64,000 bases of DNA from contig NC_134138.1 in the NCBI RefSeq assembly GCF_033958435.1, forward strand, positions 265,957,798 through 266,021,797. The letters run 5' to 3'. The notes beneath the pieces are model-generated. The model did no database searches. It saw only the letters and a program-made list of their open reading frames with translations, and was not told the origin of the DNA. Shown here one piece after another: positions 28,101 to 41,500 of this stretch (positions are counted from its first letter, which is position 1; each line of letters starts with the position of its first letter). The position numbers and the translations under genes are program-made. This DNA comes from Carettochelys insculpta. Lineage: Eukaryota; Chordata; Testudines; Carettochelyidae.

Positions 28101-31100
28101 TCCTTGCAACTTTATAGGGCTGATAAAAATAAAATGTTGCACATGCTTTTTCAAATTAGTAACAGAACATTCTCTTACTCTCCTTTCCATTAGAAACAGC
28201 CACCATGTTTTTTAAACTGTAAATATTTAGTTTTTAGACCAAAGACCAAACAGAATACTTCAGGAGAAGAGCAAAAGTTTTGGAGAGTTATAGATGACAG
28301 TACAGGTTAACCCAGTACTGCATCAATGCTTAAGTAAACAGGTTCAACCCACTGGTGTGGATACAGTTATACTTGTATAAAAGTGATTGATAAGAGTATA
28401 GCCATTCTTTTACAGGTAGGGCACCTATGTACAAGCATAACTGTACACACACTACAACTTGTACCAGTATAAACTGCTTAAAGAAAGAAAAACACTTCAC
28501 AGTCACACTACTGTAACTTTCAAGTGTAAAGCAGGCATTAGAATGGACACACTTTAAACTTCAGCACCCTTACTACTGCTACAACGCACAGTAACCTATG
28601 CAACAGACCATCACTCAGATTAGCCAATCTCCTGCCCATTTCGGTACCCCAAATTTAACAAGTATTTTTCTCCACTTTAATATAAGTGTTTGCTAACACA
28701 GAATCTCAAGTTCTGTAAGCGGCTGTTTAAAACAAGTTTCCCATATGTGCTTATGCAGACACATGCATTAATTACACATATGGACACCCAAAAGGGATTA
28801 CAAATCAAAATGTTTGCCCTACTTGACCTTCCTTCTGGAAGTAACATTCAGAGATTTTAAGACCAGGGGTTTAAAAAAAAGATGATTTAGTCTGATCTAT
28901 GTCAGAGGCCAGAGAAAGCCAACCAATAACTCCTGCTTTAAGCCCATAACTTCTACTGGAGCTAGTAAAGTACAGTATTAGAAATATCCAATCTTTAGTT
29001 TGCACCTTCCTCCCATTCTGAGTTTTCCTAACTCCAGCTTCCAGCCTCTGGGGGTTTGTTATTTGTTTGTCTGCTAAACTAAAGAGCCCTTGACTAAAAT
29101 ATTCTCCCCAAGTAGGTACTTACAGACTCATTAAGTCACCTCTTCACCTCCTCTTGGATAAGATAAATAAACTGAGCTTCCTATCTCTCTTACTGGAAAG
29201 TAGATTTTTTTTTCAGGCTCTGATTTCTTCTAACAACTGTTTTCTGATCCTTTTCCATTTTTTTAACATCCTTCTAAAAATACAAATGCCGTACTTGGAC
29301 AAAATATTTCAGTAATGATTTCATTAATGTTGCACAGAGGTAACCACTTCCCTCCTTCTACTCAATATGCTTCTCCCTATACATTCAAAATCTGAGTTAG
29401 GTCTGCAGCCCCAGTTTCACCATACAATCTCCCATTCAGCTGGTTTTCCACCATAACCCCCATTTGTCTTCAAAGTCACTGATTTCCAGCATTCAGCCCC
29501 ACAACCAGCAAATGTGAACAAAGTTCTTTGTTCCTTTCACCACAATTTGCAAACAGATTGGAAGTATTTTTATTTTGTACAAGATTTCAGTTATTTAAAT
29601 CTGAAATTTCACATTGTTGTAATTGTAGAAGACCGAGCACCAAAGAGAATTGGAGGGAAGCAACAGATTTGCTACACTTTAAGTGTTATCAATGGTGGCA
29701 ACTTTGTTTTCGGAAGTAGACAGCTGGAAACATTTGGGAGCACAGCTCTGCCAGCAGCAGCACAGAAGTAAGCATGACATAGTATGGTACTGCCACACTT
29801 ACTTCTGCACTGCTGCCTCCAGAACTCACTCGTCTGACAACACCCATAATCCAGCATGATTTTAGTTAGCTGAATAACCACTTATGCATGTGGCCACGTT
29901 TCCTGTGGTCCCATAAAGTCTGTTTACACCTGCCAGTTCTGATTCTCAGTGTTGTGTTATTTAATGGCAATTTACCCCTAAATGTCTTCTAAGAGCCCAG
30001 TTAGTAGTGGAAGTGTTGGTACTGCTCTAGACAATATTTGCCAAACCACAGGAGGTAAATTCTCTTGTTCAGGACTGCTCAGGTCCCACAGAGGTTCCAC
30101 CTGTACAACCACCCTAAATAAACTTGTGAGACACACACAAACCCTGCAACTTTTGGGTTAAGCCCCACAGCCTGAGAAATGCTGGCCTCACTCTTGTAAT
30201 CTTCACGAGCTAATTCTATACCATACAAAATATCAGATCTCATGGTCCATGATGTCTTCTTCATGGCCATGAATCTGGAAGGGCCCTACTTATAAATCCA
30301 TAACACATACTACCTGATTCAAAAAGTTTAAAAACCAATTTTTTTTTTTTTTTAAATCTCTATCCTGTGAGCAAAGAGGAGATAAAATGTAAAACAAGCC
30401 TAGTGAACTTGCTGATAGGCAGAGAGTTACTGTCTTCAACAGCTCTTAGGCTACTCTTGTGCAAAACCCTTAATTTGTACAGCACCCCTTTAAGGGTACT
30501 TTTTCATGACTGGGAAGACTGACCCTGCCACTGTCAATCTTTTGGAGTTTCCATTTAGCTACATAATTAATATAGCTTGAATTGCAGCTCTTAATTTGCC
30601 CTTCCCCTTTAGTGTAGGCCTGGCCTAAGATGTGTTGCAAGCTCCACTGAGAAAGAATCTAGCATGCTTGTAAAGCTGCTAAAAGCCAATAGAAATGTTA
30701 TGCAAATAAACTATTTTATATTAAAAGGGCAACTGGAAGCTTGAAGTCTAGTCAATTTTACAAAATGAGTTAAAAGTATTTGCATGAAGTACATCTGCCC
30801 TGTCTCCTCCTGCCAAATCTGTCATTTTTATAAATCATGTTCTCTAAGTGTCTCTCTCCCCATATGCTGTGTGAAAGACCCAGACAAACACAAGGGGAAC
30901 TAAAGATAAGTTCTATAGAATAAAAGTCAAAAGTGAACTTCTCTCCTTTAACTTCCAGTACGATCAAATTAGTTGTAACAGCAGTAGATGAGAAATTGCA
31001 GTGTTATTTTGTCACTGAAACCATCCTTTGACAGAGGAACATATACTGTCAGTAGGCAAACAGCAATTCCAATACTAATAAACCTCTGTTTAGGATATGG

Positions 31101-34100
31101 AATAAGTAGAGCACTGACTGCAATACAAAACACTTTATTACCCGAAATGATATTTCCAGATTTTCTCCTCCCCAGATGTCCATGCCACTATCATACTGTC
31201 CCAGTTCATTAAAGTATTCTCTATCCATAGCAAACAAGCCTCCTGCCATAGTAGGTGACCTAGAAGAGAAAAAAGTTCAAAAATGAGTTCCCATTGCCTG
31301 AGCACTCATTTTAATAAAAATAGCTACTCTAACTAAATCAAGTTTCCAGTCCTACTTATGGATCCAGATGGCTGGACCCCAATGACAAGAACTACAGGAC
31401 TAAAATAATCAGATCAGCTTTCAAAAGATCCTATAATTATTTTTAAAGAAAAATGTATAAATACGATCTACAGTCTGTCACTGTTCCATCACATGTAACT
31501 ACAGAACACACATTTATTTGATGTGTTCCTTTAACTACAACTAAGTGTATGTGAGCAAGGTACCTTTTAGTTTCTTCCCATGGCACCCACACACGGGAGT
31601 TTACAGCACAGCATGCCAGCCCAAAACACACGACCACGTAGGCACCCGCTCAGGCTTCCTTCAACCATGACAAATTACACTTTTGCAATGACTGCACTAG
31701 CATAAGAGCACCTGCTTAGAATCCATTCAGGTTACATTTTTGTCTCTTTAGCTCTGACACAGTACCTACATTTTGTAGTTAATTTCTCATATTTCCCTTG
31801 ATCTCAAATGAATACATGTACTTGTCCATAATGCACACAAACGTACAGTGTACAACACAATTGTGTTTCTCCTTCTCAAAGGGCTAATATAGATTGGTCC
31901 TGACCTGAATGGGGAAAAAAATAGTACATTACAGTGTACACAGTATTTTCTGGTGTCACCTGCAATAATAATTTCCTTTCTATGTGAAACAAGGATCAAG
32001 CTTAAAGTATACAAGCCAATAAATCTAATGGGGTGCAATTACATTATTTATCTTGATCGAAGTGAATCTAAAATCAGGAGCACTGATGTTTCATAATTAA
32101 TACAATCATCAGATTATCTTATGATTGTTTAATAAGATTTCTACAGTTAAGTATTTGTTCTCTCTGGAAGTTTTGCAGTTCTTTTGTCCTGTCTGTGTAA
32201 TGCTTCTTATGTAGCATTTTTACCGTGTCAATACTTTTTGTAGACACCTGTACATTAATTACTAATCCACAATCTACATTCTCAACTGCTTCTGTATGAC
32301 CTGTGCCTCTTGCTTATAAGCAAGAAATCCCAGTTTGTTGTTGCCCTGGCAAAATGTAAGGCGCAGGCGTGTGGGGAGAGCAGTCCATGCAGACGTGTCC
32401 TTTGGCAGTGGTTAGATGCAATCATTCTACAATCCCAGACAGTAAAAAATGCGGTAAAAATGTCAAGTGCAAGCAGCTCTGGAGGTCTGGATTCACTTAT
32501 TTGTTCTGACATGGTCTTCTGCTGTAAGTTTTGTCCCTTTAACAAGCTGGGTAGAAAAGAATCCAACACATATGGATTACAAAGGTTTCTACATAAAAGT
32601 CAAAACAAGTTTTCCATTAGGTGGAAAGTGATACTCAGATTTAAAAAACAAACTCACAGAAACACTACTTATGCAATGCAAGAGCTTCTCTAGCTCAGGA
32701 AATTTAGTTATCTTAGATGATGGGACTCCACTGAAGTACCAATGTTCTCTTTGGGTTCAATCCCAGAATCCTTGGAAGACAGTGGAAACTTTGCCTACAG
32801 AGAGGACTGCATCTTCAGGCATTTGGTAGATTCTCTCTAACCAAGGTTACTAATTAAAAATTTTCTTTGATGCATCTCCTCCACTTTTCTACCATGTGTC
32901 ATCTTCTAACTTCAGAAGTACCTGTAGCAATCATTTCCCAAATACATTTACTACTAAGCCAGTTTATTAAGAAATAACACGAGACATTTCTTGGCTTTCT
33001 TGGATCTAGCCTGGTGATGAGGAAACCTGACACACAGTCTTCAAACCACAGCAGAGAATCCAGTGTTGGGATACTTATGTCAGCTTGAAACATTTAATTC
33101 ATATTCCAAGGGCAAAGGAGGACAAGCACACACAGCCAGGTTTCAGAGCCCAGCCATAAAACATAATACATCACTAGCATACTGCCAGAAAATGGTTTAA
33201 TTGTTCTGATGACATTAAAGCTTTCTTTTTATGAAGCCAGTGTAATGCCAATGAATGGTGCTGGATTAAAAGTCCTAGAGAATAAAGACCTCTAAACTAG
33301 AGAACACATGTAACAGTATCAGCTTCTCCACATGTCCCTGCTAAGTTCAGCCTTGGTCTTGGAAGAATGCCCCTGTATCAGACATGGACATGTCTGCTAG
33401 GAATTAAACCGATACTGATCATGTATTTCTAATAAGCCACCAGACACTTATTGTACAACAGAAACAAAGAAGGTGCAGCCAGATCTTTGTGCTCATCTTC
33501 ACTCCGGCTTTTGCCTTGAAGAACTACCCTTGAGGCCAGATGCAAAGGGTTACAAGACGGATGATTTCAGAGCATTCACCACAAAGCTCAATGGCATGGC
33601 TAACAATTTGAGGCTGATTTATTCATCCATGCATGTTCAAATAGTCTATTTATCTTGTCATAAAGCTGTCTAAGGTAAAAGACATTTAAAAGACAAAAAA
33701 TTTAAAAAGACTATCTGAACTGAAAGAACGGAATCTTGACATGAAAGTTTTTGAGGAAAAACGAGTACAGCAGTACTAACATTCACCGTAACGCTTGCCT
33801 TCTTGGTATGAAAAATTTTTTCCCAAAGCTAGCATTTGGCCATGAAAGTTCCAGAGCTCATGCCAAATGGATACACAGCATACCAGTATGGCATAGCTGA
33901 TAATCAAACTATTACTAAGACAAACATACACCAATAAAGAGTTCAAATATTAAAGTCCTGAATAGCACAAATTTAATTTAGAATAGCCTGTAAATGCTTC
34001 AGGGCTTGAACCATGTATATATGACTGTAGCACACTCAGGCAAATATGGCGTGCGTGTGTGTAAAATCTCTAAAGGTATTTTCTTGCCCTTAAGAAGCAG

Positions 34101-37100
34101 GCAATTAGGTTAGGTTAGCTTTTTTGTTGTTTAAGTTCAATTTTCTCTAACTCAATAAAAATGAGTAATTCAAGTCTCTGCTTTAAAGGATGCAGGTATG
34201 GCTTATGAACTGATCTCTATTATAGTATATTATTTTTAATTGTTCACTTGCCTCCTAACATGTGGCAGAAATCTCACCTGATCGGTGCAGTGGCTCTCTC
34301 AGGTCCTTCCAATTCTGATAAAGGAACAAGATCCCATTTGAAGTGCAGACCCCAGTTAAACCCTCCACGCACAACTGGGGAAGAGCTGTAGATAAGCGTG
34401 TCAGCACTGATTATGTCAATCACAGGGCACACCACTGTCTTGCGGTCTTCTCTGATTGGAGTCAGCAAAGGTTGTAACCACATCTCATTCACTTCACAGT
34501 GGCTGTCCAGAAACACTAGTACTTTGCCTAAGATAACCAAAAAAAAAGACATCTGTGATAACACTGAATATACATACTTGTCACAAATTATTTCTATCAG
34601 AGGACTGGAAGCATACATAGAAAGAATCCCTGCACTCAGTAATCCAGGGTGTAAGAGCAAAGTGAGGGCCACATTCTGTTAGTCTCACTCATATTAGGGA
34701 GCACCCTCTCCTTGTAAGTATCATTACTTTGTGGGGTTTCATTTACCACCATTCAAGAGGTTAAAATCTGGAGCTCCTCTAATGGTGGGAATGGAACCCC
34801 ACAAAGGGAATAAAGAAGCACTCTCCAAGCTTAGTGTAAAAAAAAATTCTGAAAGTTTATTTTAGAAGGAGAAAGGAGATATATTAGGATAACTGAAGAG
34901 AGATGGGAGAGGACTTCATGCACATCACGACGACGAGTTATACAAAACTAGATAAAGACAGACAAAAAAAAGTAATATTCAAGTCAAGTCAACAACCTAG
35001 AAACTTCAATAGTGGTTTCATCCTGCTATTACAATGCTAACAACTAAAGTAACAGACTAATTTAGAAATTCTCATAGCACACAGTTTTTCACATCCCAAA
35101 GAGTTTATCCATGATGTACATTAATATAAAATGTATCCAGATACCCAAAGCACAGATTCATTCTATTCCAATTAACTGCTGTAATGACCTCTGAAATGTC
35201 ACAGATGAAAGGTAAGACAGTGATGCACATGAATTAGTTTACTTGGGAGCTTTTCTGATGTGCCTTAATGAGAAAGTAAAATACCCCACAGTTCAACAGC
35301 TTGTCACTAGGGGCAGAGTATTCTGCATGCACATTATCTAATTGTAATGAGCGAGGGCTCTTAGGCAGGAAAGGGAAAATTCTACACAGTTCTACTATAT
35401 TGCATCAACTTCTGTTGCTCCTCCTGATTAAAGCAAATTAAATGACCTGTGACACATTTACTGCAAAAGTAAACTGATGGAAAGTGGTTCTTTGTCTCAA
35501 TTATTTAACTTGGATAGGATTTTTTAAAAAGGTAAACGAGGGTCAATTTGAGCCCAAAATGTGGGTTATGTAAGAAGTTAATTGCACACATGCATGGGCA
35601 AATTTCTGCTTCCATTTGCACAGTGGAAATCTGCTGAAATCAACTGATTGACTCTGGATTTACATGCAAGTGAGGGAGGCTGTGGCCAACACTGCTAAGC
35701 ACCAACTCATCTTTGTTCCTCTTGTTTAATGCAGGGGCAGAGCAAACACACATGAACATTGCAGAAAAGGGATACAGTGAACTTCCTTCACAGGACAGAA
35801 ACAAAGCTTCAATTTGTTGTCATCATTTAAAAAAAAAAAAACAAAAAAAACCCAACAACTTTATTTTCCCTCAAATGAAATCCCCACTACTTGTAAGAAA
35901 GCCAGTCATACCAAACTTGTGTGAAGTACAACCTGTGGACATCACTTATGATCACCTCTGTGAGCAGTCAGGTAAAGCCAGAGAGAGGTAAAGCACAGCA
36001 ATTTTCACCTAACTGAGGTGAGTGCAAGCACACTTAAACACTTGTTACTAAGTGATGCTAAGGAATGACTTATTAGAAACCTGACTGACTCCCTGCCCCT
36101 GGCTCTTCACCCTGCAAAGACTGCTGCATACACAGAAACTTCAGTCCATTAAAGGAAAGCAAGTGCATTACATCACTCTTTATCTAAACAAAAAGCACTG
36201 CTGATGATCGCCACATGCAATGTGTCAGATGCTCCTCAGCAGGATGGATTGTGGCTCCAACACAAGTGCTGCCTAGCAGTGTCGCCTCTATTTTTTCCCA
36301 ACCATGAGTGGAATGAATTTTACTATGTGCATTAATGTGGAGGTGATTTGCGACCCTTCACCTTCATACTGGTGCACTTAACAGAAGTCATGTGGTAGGA
36401 GTGGGGCCAAGCAGCTCTAAGTGAGGGAGAGGGCTCAGGACTGGGGTGCAAAGGCTCTGGCTGGGGATGCAGGCTATGGGGTTGAGATGAAGGGTTTGGA
36501 GTGCAGGAGAGGGACTCCAGGTGTGAGGAGGGGCTCTTAGGGTGCAGCAGAGGGTGCAGGCTCTGGACTGGGGACAGACAGTAGGGCTTTGGAGTGCAGG
36601 AAGATTCTCAGATCTTGTGGGGTCTTCAAGGTGAGGCAGAGGGTTGGGACTGAGGCTTACCCAAGCAAATCCCTGTGGGGGACAGTGAGGAGGTGCCTCT
36701 TTCCCCTGGCCACAGCAGCTCTTTGCTGGTGCTGAAGGAGACAGGCTCCCCTCTGCAAGTGCCAGCAGCCAGATGGCTCAGGGAGAGCTCTCTGCCTGCT
36801 GCAGACATGAAGCTGCACAGCTTGGAAGGAAGCTTAGATGTGCGGGCGTACAGAGAAAGGGTTAAAGAAAAGGTCAAAGTATACCTGTAGCATGAGATGC
36901 TCCAATCATTCTTCCTCGAATAAGACCCTCTCGCTTTTCATTCCTTACCAGTTTTGTCTTTCTTGGAAGATTTTTTTGGATATATTCATCTAGGTCTTTT
37001 TTCAACTCAACTAAAACAAGAGAACAAATACAGAAAACAAATTTAGTGACAACTTCACTGAAGTCGCATGTAGAATAAAAACAGCAACACTGTTGCACAC

Positions 37101-38531
37101 AGTGAGCAGAAAGATCTTTGAGACTCCACATGTCAGAATTCCACATGAATCCTGTTCAAGTCATTCCATGCACTAGACTCTATCCAAAGTCCCCTTGCCA
37201 ATTTGCGTAGTTTTGCAATCACATTGGCCTATTAAAACAAAAAGCAGTCAAGTAGCACTTTAAAGACTAGCAAAATAGTTTATTAGGTGAGCTTCTGTGG
37301 GACAGACCCACTTCTTCAGACCCACGAAAGCTCACCTAATAAACTATTTTGCTAGTCTTTAAAGTGCTACTTGACTGCTTTTTGTTTTGATAGTGTACAG
37401 ACTAGCACGGCTTCCCCTCTGTTACTATTGGCCTATTAAGTGTTTCTCTTCCACCTGTGGCTGAGACAGACATCCAGAGACACAATGTTAACTGTCTACC
37501 TGGGGAAAAGACTGGAACTAGCCAAGTGCTGCGTGCTGACAGCACAGCCTATCATGCTGATCAATATAGTCTCAATATTTCCTTGTTCCTGTAGTCATCT
37601 GTCAGTCCCTATCTGCTGTCTCTTGTTTTATACTTATATTGTAAGCTCTTCGGAGTAGACGGTATTAATTTTACTCTGTGTGCACCATGCTAAGCACAAT
37701 GTGGACCTGGTCCATGACCGGCATCTGTAGGTACTACCACTCTAGAAATAAGAATTAATGCAAATAAGGCATACTTCTCTCTCATCTATTTCCAATGTAG
37801 CGACCTTTGGTGTTTATTTGTAACAAGTGAGGATCCAACACTTTCAAATAGTTGTTAGTTCACAAAAACTAAAACAGACCTTGCTGCCTCAGACGTGAAC
37901 CCCATCAATCTCAAAAGGTACAGACAATGAAAGCATGGGTCCATCTTTCTTACTCTGCTTTTGCAAAATATCTAGCATCAGATGCATGAAGTAATTCATG
38001 TCTCCAATTACAAGCAGTTACTTTTTTCTTACCAAAGAGACATCAAAGACACTCCTGACAAGGCACGTGCTTTTGAAGAAGAGCAGAGATTATTATTAAG
38101 GCCTGCAAGTACTTCTGTAATACAAGTATATAACAACAACAGGCATTGTATTCATCAATCTTTTCAATGTCAGCATTTCTCCACGTAAAGGAAAGGCAGG
38201 TAGCCAGCTGTTGTCATTGGGGAGAAGAACTGAATTAAAACCATAATACCAGAGAAGAGTAACTGACCACACAGACACGGAAAGTCAAAAATGAAGTCAC
38301 AGTAAAACATCCAGCCAGGACCAGGGTTATTTAAGATATTATGTAAGTGGAAGAAAGACTCGTGTAGGAATAGTGTTCCCACCACTTTTTTGTGCGTGTG
38401 CGCACGCACGCACGCACACATACACAACTTTTGTTGTGTGCCACAATATGGAGGCATCAATACCCACTGCATCCCTGGCCTGAACCCCTCCACAGGACTT
38501 ATGTATCGTCACGCAGCTTAGCAGGAACTTA

Positions 38532-38564
<33 letters not shown>

Positions 38565-41500
38565 CAGCAGCACAGAGAAGGTACACTGGCCTGCTAGAAG
38601 TTCGTTTAACAACAACGAAGTACCTTTCAACAGGATTAATACCTCAATAGAATGGATGAGGAGGGCAAAATTTTTCATCCTTATAAAGGACACAGCACTT
38701 TTTGTCAGTGAGATAGCAGAGAAGCAAAAACGAATTCCTGATACCACCCTCATGTAGTATTGAAACCAAATCATGGAGTCAGACTATGGTCCATCTGGCC
38801 CAGTGTTTTGTCTCAAACAGGTGCCTGTACAAGAGTTTCAGGCTAAATGTGCAATATAAGGCAATTAAAGAGTGATCCACTCGTCTTCCACTCTTGGCTT
38901 CCTAAGGGAAGTCTGTGCTGCAGCATAAGCCCATGAATGAGCTCGGACTCCAGCCTAACCCTCCACTTCTATACAAAATGGAACTGCACTAACCCAGGGC
39001 TCAGACTGGGACATGATCTGAGCCCTGTTACTTTGCAGTGTAGACATAGCCCTGCTTGACCCAGGAATCATCCTGAAGTATCTCAATTCCATGGGACAAA
39101 CTTCTTTAGTACACTGTATTCCAACCACCTATGCTCCAATCTACTGAAAACAGAAGCCACCGCCCCCCCACATCCCCTCCACACCCCCCATGCAGGCAGG
39201 TACCCCTTCTGATCATACCGCTACAAGAAAACCATCAGAGAGCTTCCTGGATTTTCAAGGGAAAGCAAACCAATCAAGCCTTTGCAAAGCAAGCTGCATC
39301 CTGGTCCCAGAAGCACAACCAGATTTTGGCAAATCTCTGGGACAAAGCCAGTAAAACTGACTCCAGAAAAAGAATGAGGAATGACCAGACATACCAGCAT
39401 ATAGCTAAAAAGCTGACAATTTGCAGATTTTCCAGACTGGTAATAAATGCAGACAGCACATTAAGAGGCTGAAGAGCAAGTTATGAAAGCCCAAGGACAA
39501 GAACCACACATTAGTCAATTTGCCAACATGCTCATTTTTATGGGAACTTTGACTGGTCCCTGAGCACTACACCGAGCACAGAGCCAGCCATGGTTCACGA
39601 TCACCTAGTCAGCCAGGCTGATGCCCTGCTGGCCCCTGAATCCAGCATGGATATGTACAGGAGCCAGCAGCAGGCTCACAGTGAGCAACATGAAGTGACG
39701 TTTAAGGACACGAGTCCTCTAGTAGACTGTGGATCAGGTTCAGCTGCAAAACTTCAGTCCCTACACATGGCAGAACTTTGCTCTTTTCTCCTCCCACCCC
39801 TGTGCTCTGTGGAACTGCCCACTGCTGAACCTGCAGAAAACCTGGTGGAAACAGAAGCCATCCCAGAGCCTGGGAAGTACCAGACTCAAAATGTACTAGT
39901 ACAATAATGGAGGGATCTCTGTTATAAGAAATACAAAGGGCCTGAAGTGACAGACAAAGCCTTTGCAGAGAGGGCACTCAACAGTCCCCAGTATGGCAAT
40001 TAGTTAGAATCATAGAATGATAGGGCTGGAAGGGACCTCAGGATGTCATCCTGTCCAGCCCCCTGCTTCAAGGAGGATCAATCCCCACTGAGTCATCCCA
40101 GCCAGGACCTTGTCAAGCCGAGACTTAAAAACCTCAAGGGATGGAGAATCCATCACCTCTCTAGGCAACACGTTCCAATGCTTCACCAACCTCCTGGTGA
40201 AACAGTTTTTCCTAATATCCAATCTATGCCTCTCTCTCTAACTTCAGACCATTACTCCTTGTCCTGCCATCTGACACTACTGAGAACAGTTTCTCACCCT
40301 CCTCTTTAGAGCTCCCCTTCAGGAAGTTGAAGGCTGCTATTAAATCACCCCTAAGTCTTCTCTTCTGTAAACTAAACAAGCCCAAATCCCTCAGCCTCTC
40401 CTCATAGGTCTTGTGCTCCAGACCCTTAATCATTAGTTAGGAAATGTTTATGTAGCAGAATACATAATTTTGAGTTTACCATTGTGTGCGCACTTCTCTA
40501 ACTGCAGTTATCCAAGGCTGTGCTCAGAGACAGTATGAGAACCGAAACATGCCTTTAACAGTGTGTATTAGGTCAGTTTAGGAATGTCTCATTTTATGCC
40601 CTAGTTTCCACAATAATCAAGTTTGTGCTGCTCCACTGAACTAGACAACATCCCTCTGTCTTATCCTATTTCAGGCCCCTCAACCTCTACTGGCTGCTGT
40701 TCTTCAGGAACTCCATCCCAGGCCCAATGCACCTTCTCGAAGCATGCTCTTGAATGGACAGATCAGCAAGTCCAGTAGCAAAAGAAGAGGGATGAAGAAC
40801 AGGCAGAAGGAATATGAGGTTCAATGCCCAGGTGGAGGTGGAGGTGAAGTTCTCAGCAAAGGAGCGAGCACTTGCTAAGCAGCTTTTGGAACAGTAAGGG
40901 TAGCTAAGGGAGGAGGACAGAGCTCAACACAGAACTGTTTTAACAATTCATCTCCAAAATGGCTGCAAGGGCCCCTGCAGCTGCTCTCATATTGTACCAT
41001 GGTGCCCAAGTAAAACGCCCTCAGCCCAGCAGTAACTTGGGCAACTCCATGTTAGGACAGACCATTCATTCAGGACTCTCGAGCACCTGGGCAGGACAAT
41101 TAAACCCCACACAGCCTTCCTTCTTCCAGACTCCCACCCCTGCCAACAAGTGAAGAAAAACATGTAAAGAAGGGAAAAGAAAAGCAGGGCTGGGGAAACT
41201 GCCAGGTCTTATTTCCTGCCCTTCTTGGATGAGGGAGGGGGTGGTTTTGTAATGGCAGCTGGCCTGTGCAAGAGAAAGTGGTTTACTCTTAAGCTTGCTT
41301 ACAATAAGAACATAAGAATGGCCATACTGGGTCAGACCAAAGGTCCATCCAGCCCAGTATCCCGTCTGCCGACAGTGGCCAATGCCAGGTGCCCCAGAGA
41401 AGGAGAACAGAAGACAATGATCAAGTGATTTATCTCCTGCCATCCATCTCCTGCCCTTGTTCTGAAGGCTAGGGCACCATACTTTACCCCTGGCTAACAG

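Larger units (their letters stand above)
27883..31141. other. GALNT11 intron between exons 6 and 7
   Basis: AT-rich intron. It contains a small inverted repeat (about 29751-29817) next to a pogo-like fragment (about 29820-30105) and a poly-T run at 30.34 kb. No coding sequence recognised. Confidence 0.75.
34528..36884. other. GALNT11 intron between exons 4 and 5
   Basis: Unique AT-rich sequence to about 36.2 kb, then a MITE fragment and a GC-rich minisatellite (36.38-36.64 kb) shortly before exon 4. Confidence 0.75.

Noticed and set aside
36675..36890. Open frame of 71 codons on the plus strand near 36.7 kb
   Set aside because: It overlaps the edge of GALNT11 exon 4 in antisense and repeat-derived GC-rich sequence; no motif and no plausible family.
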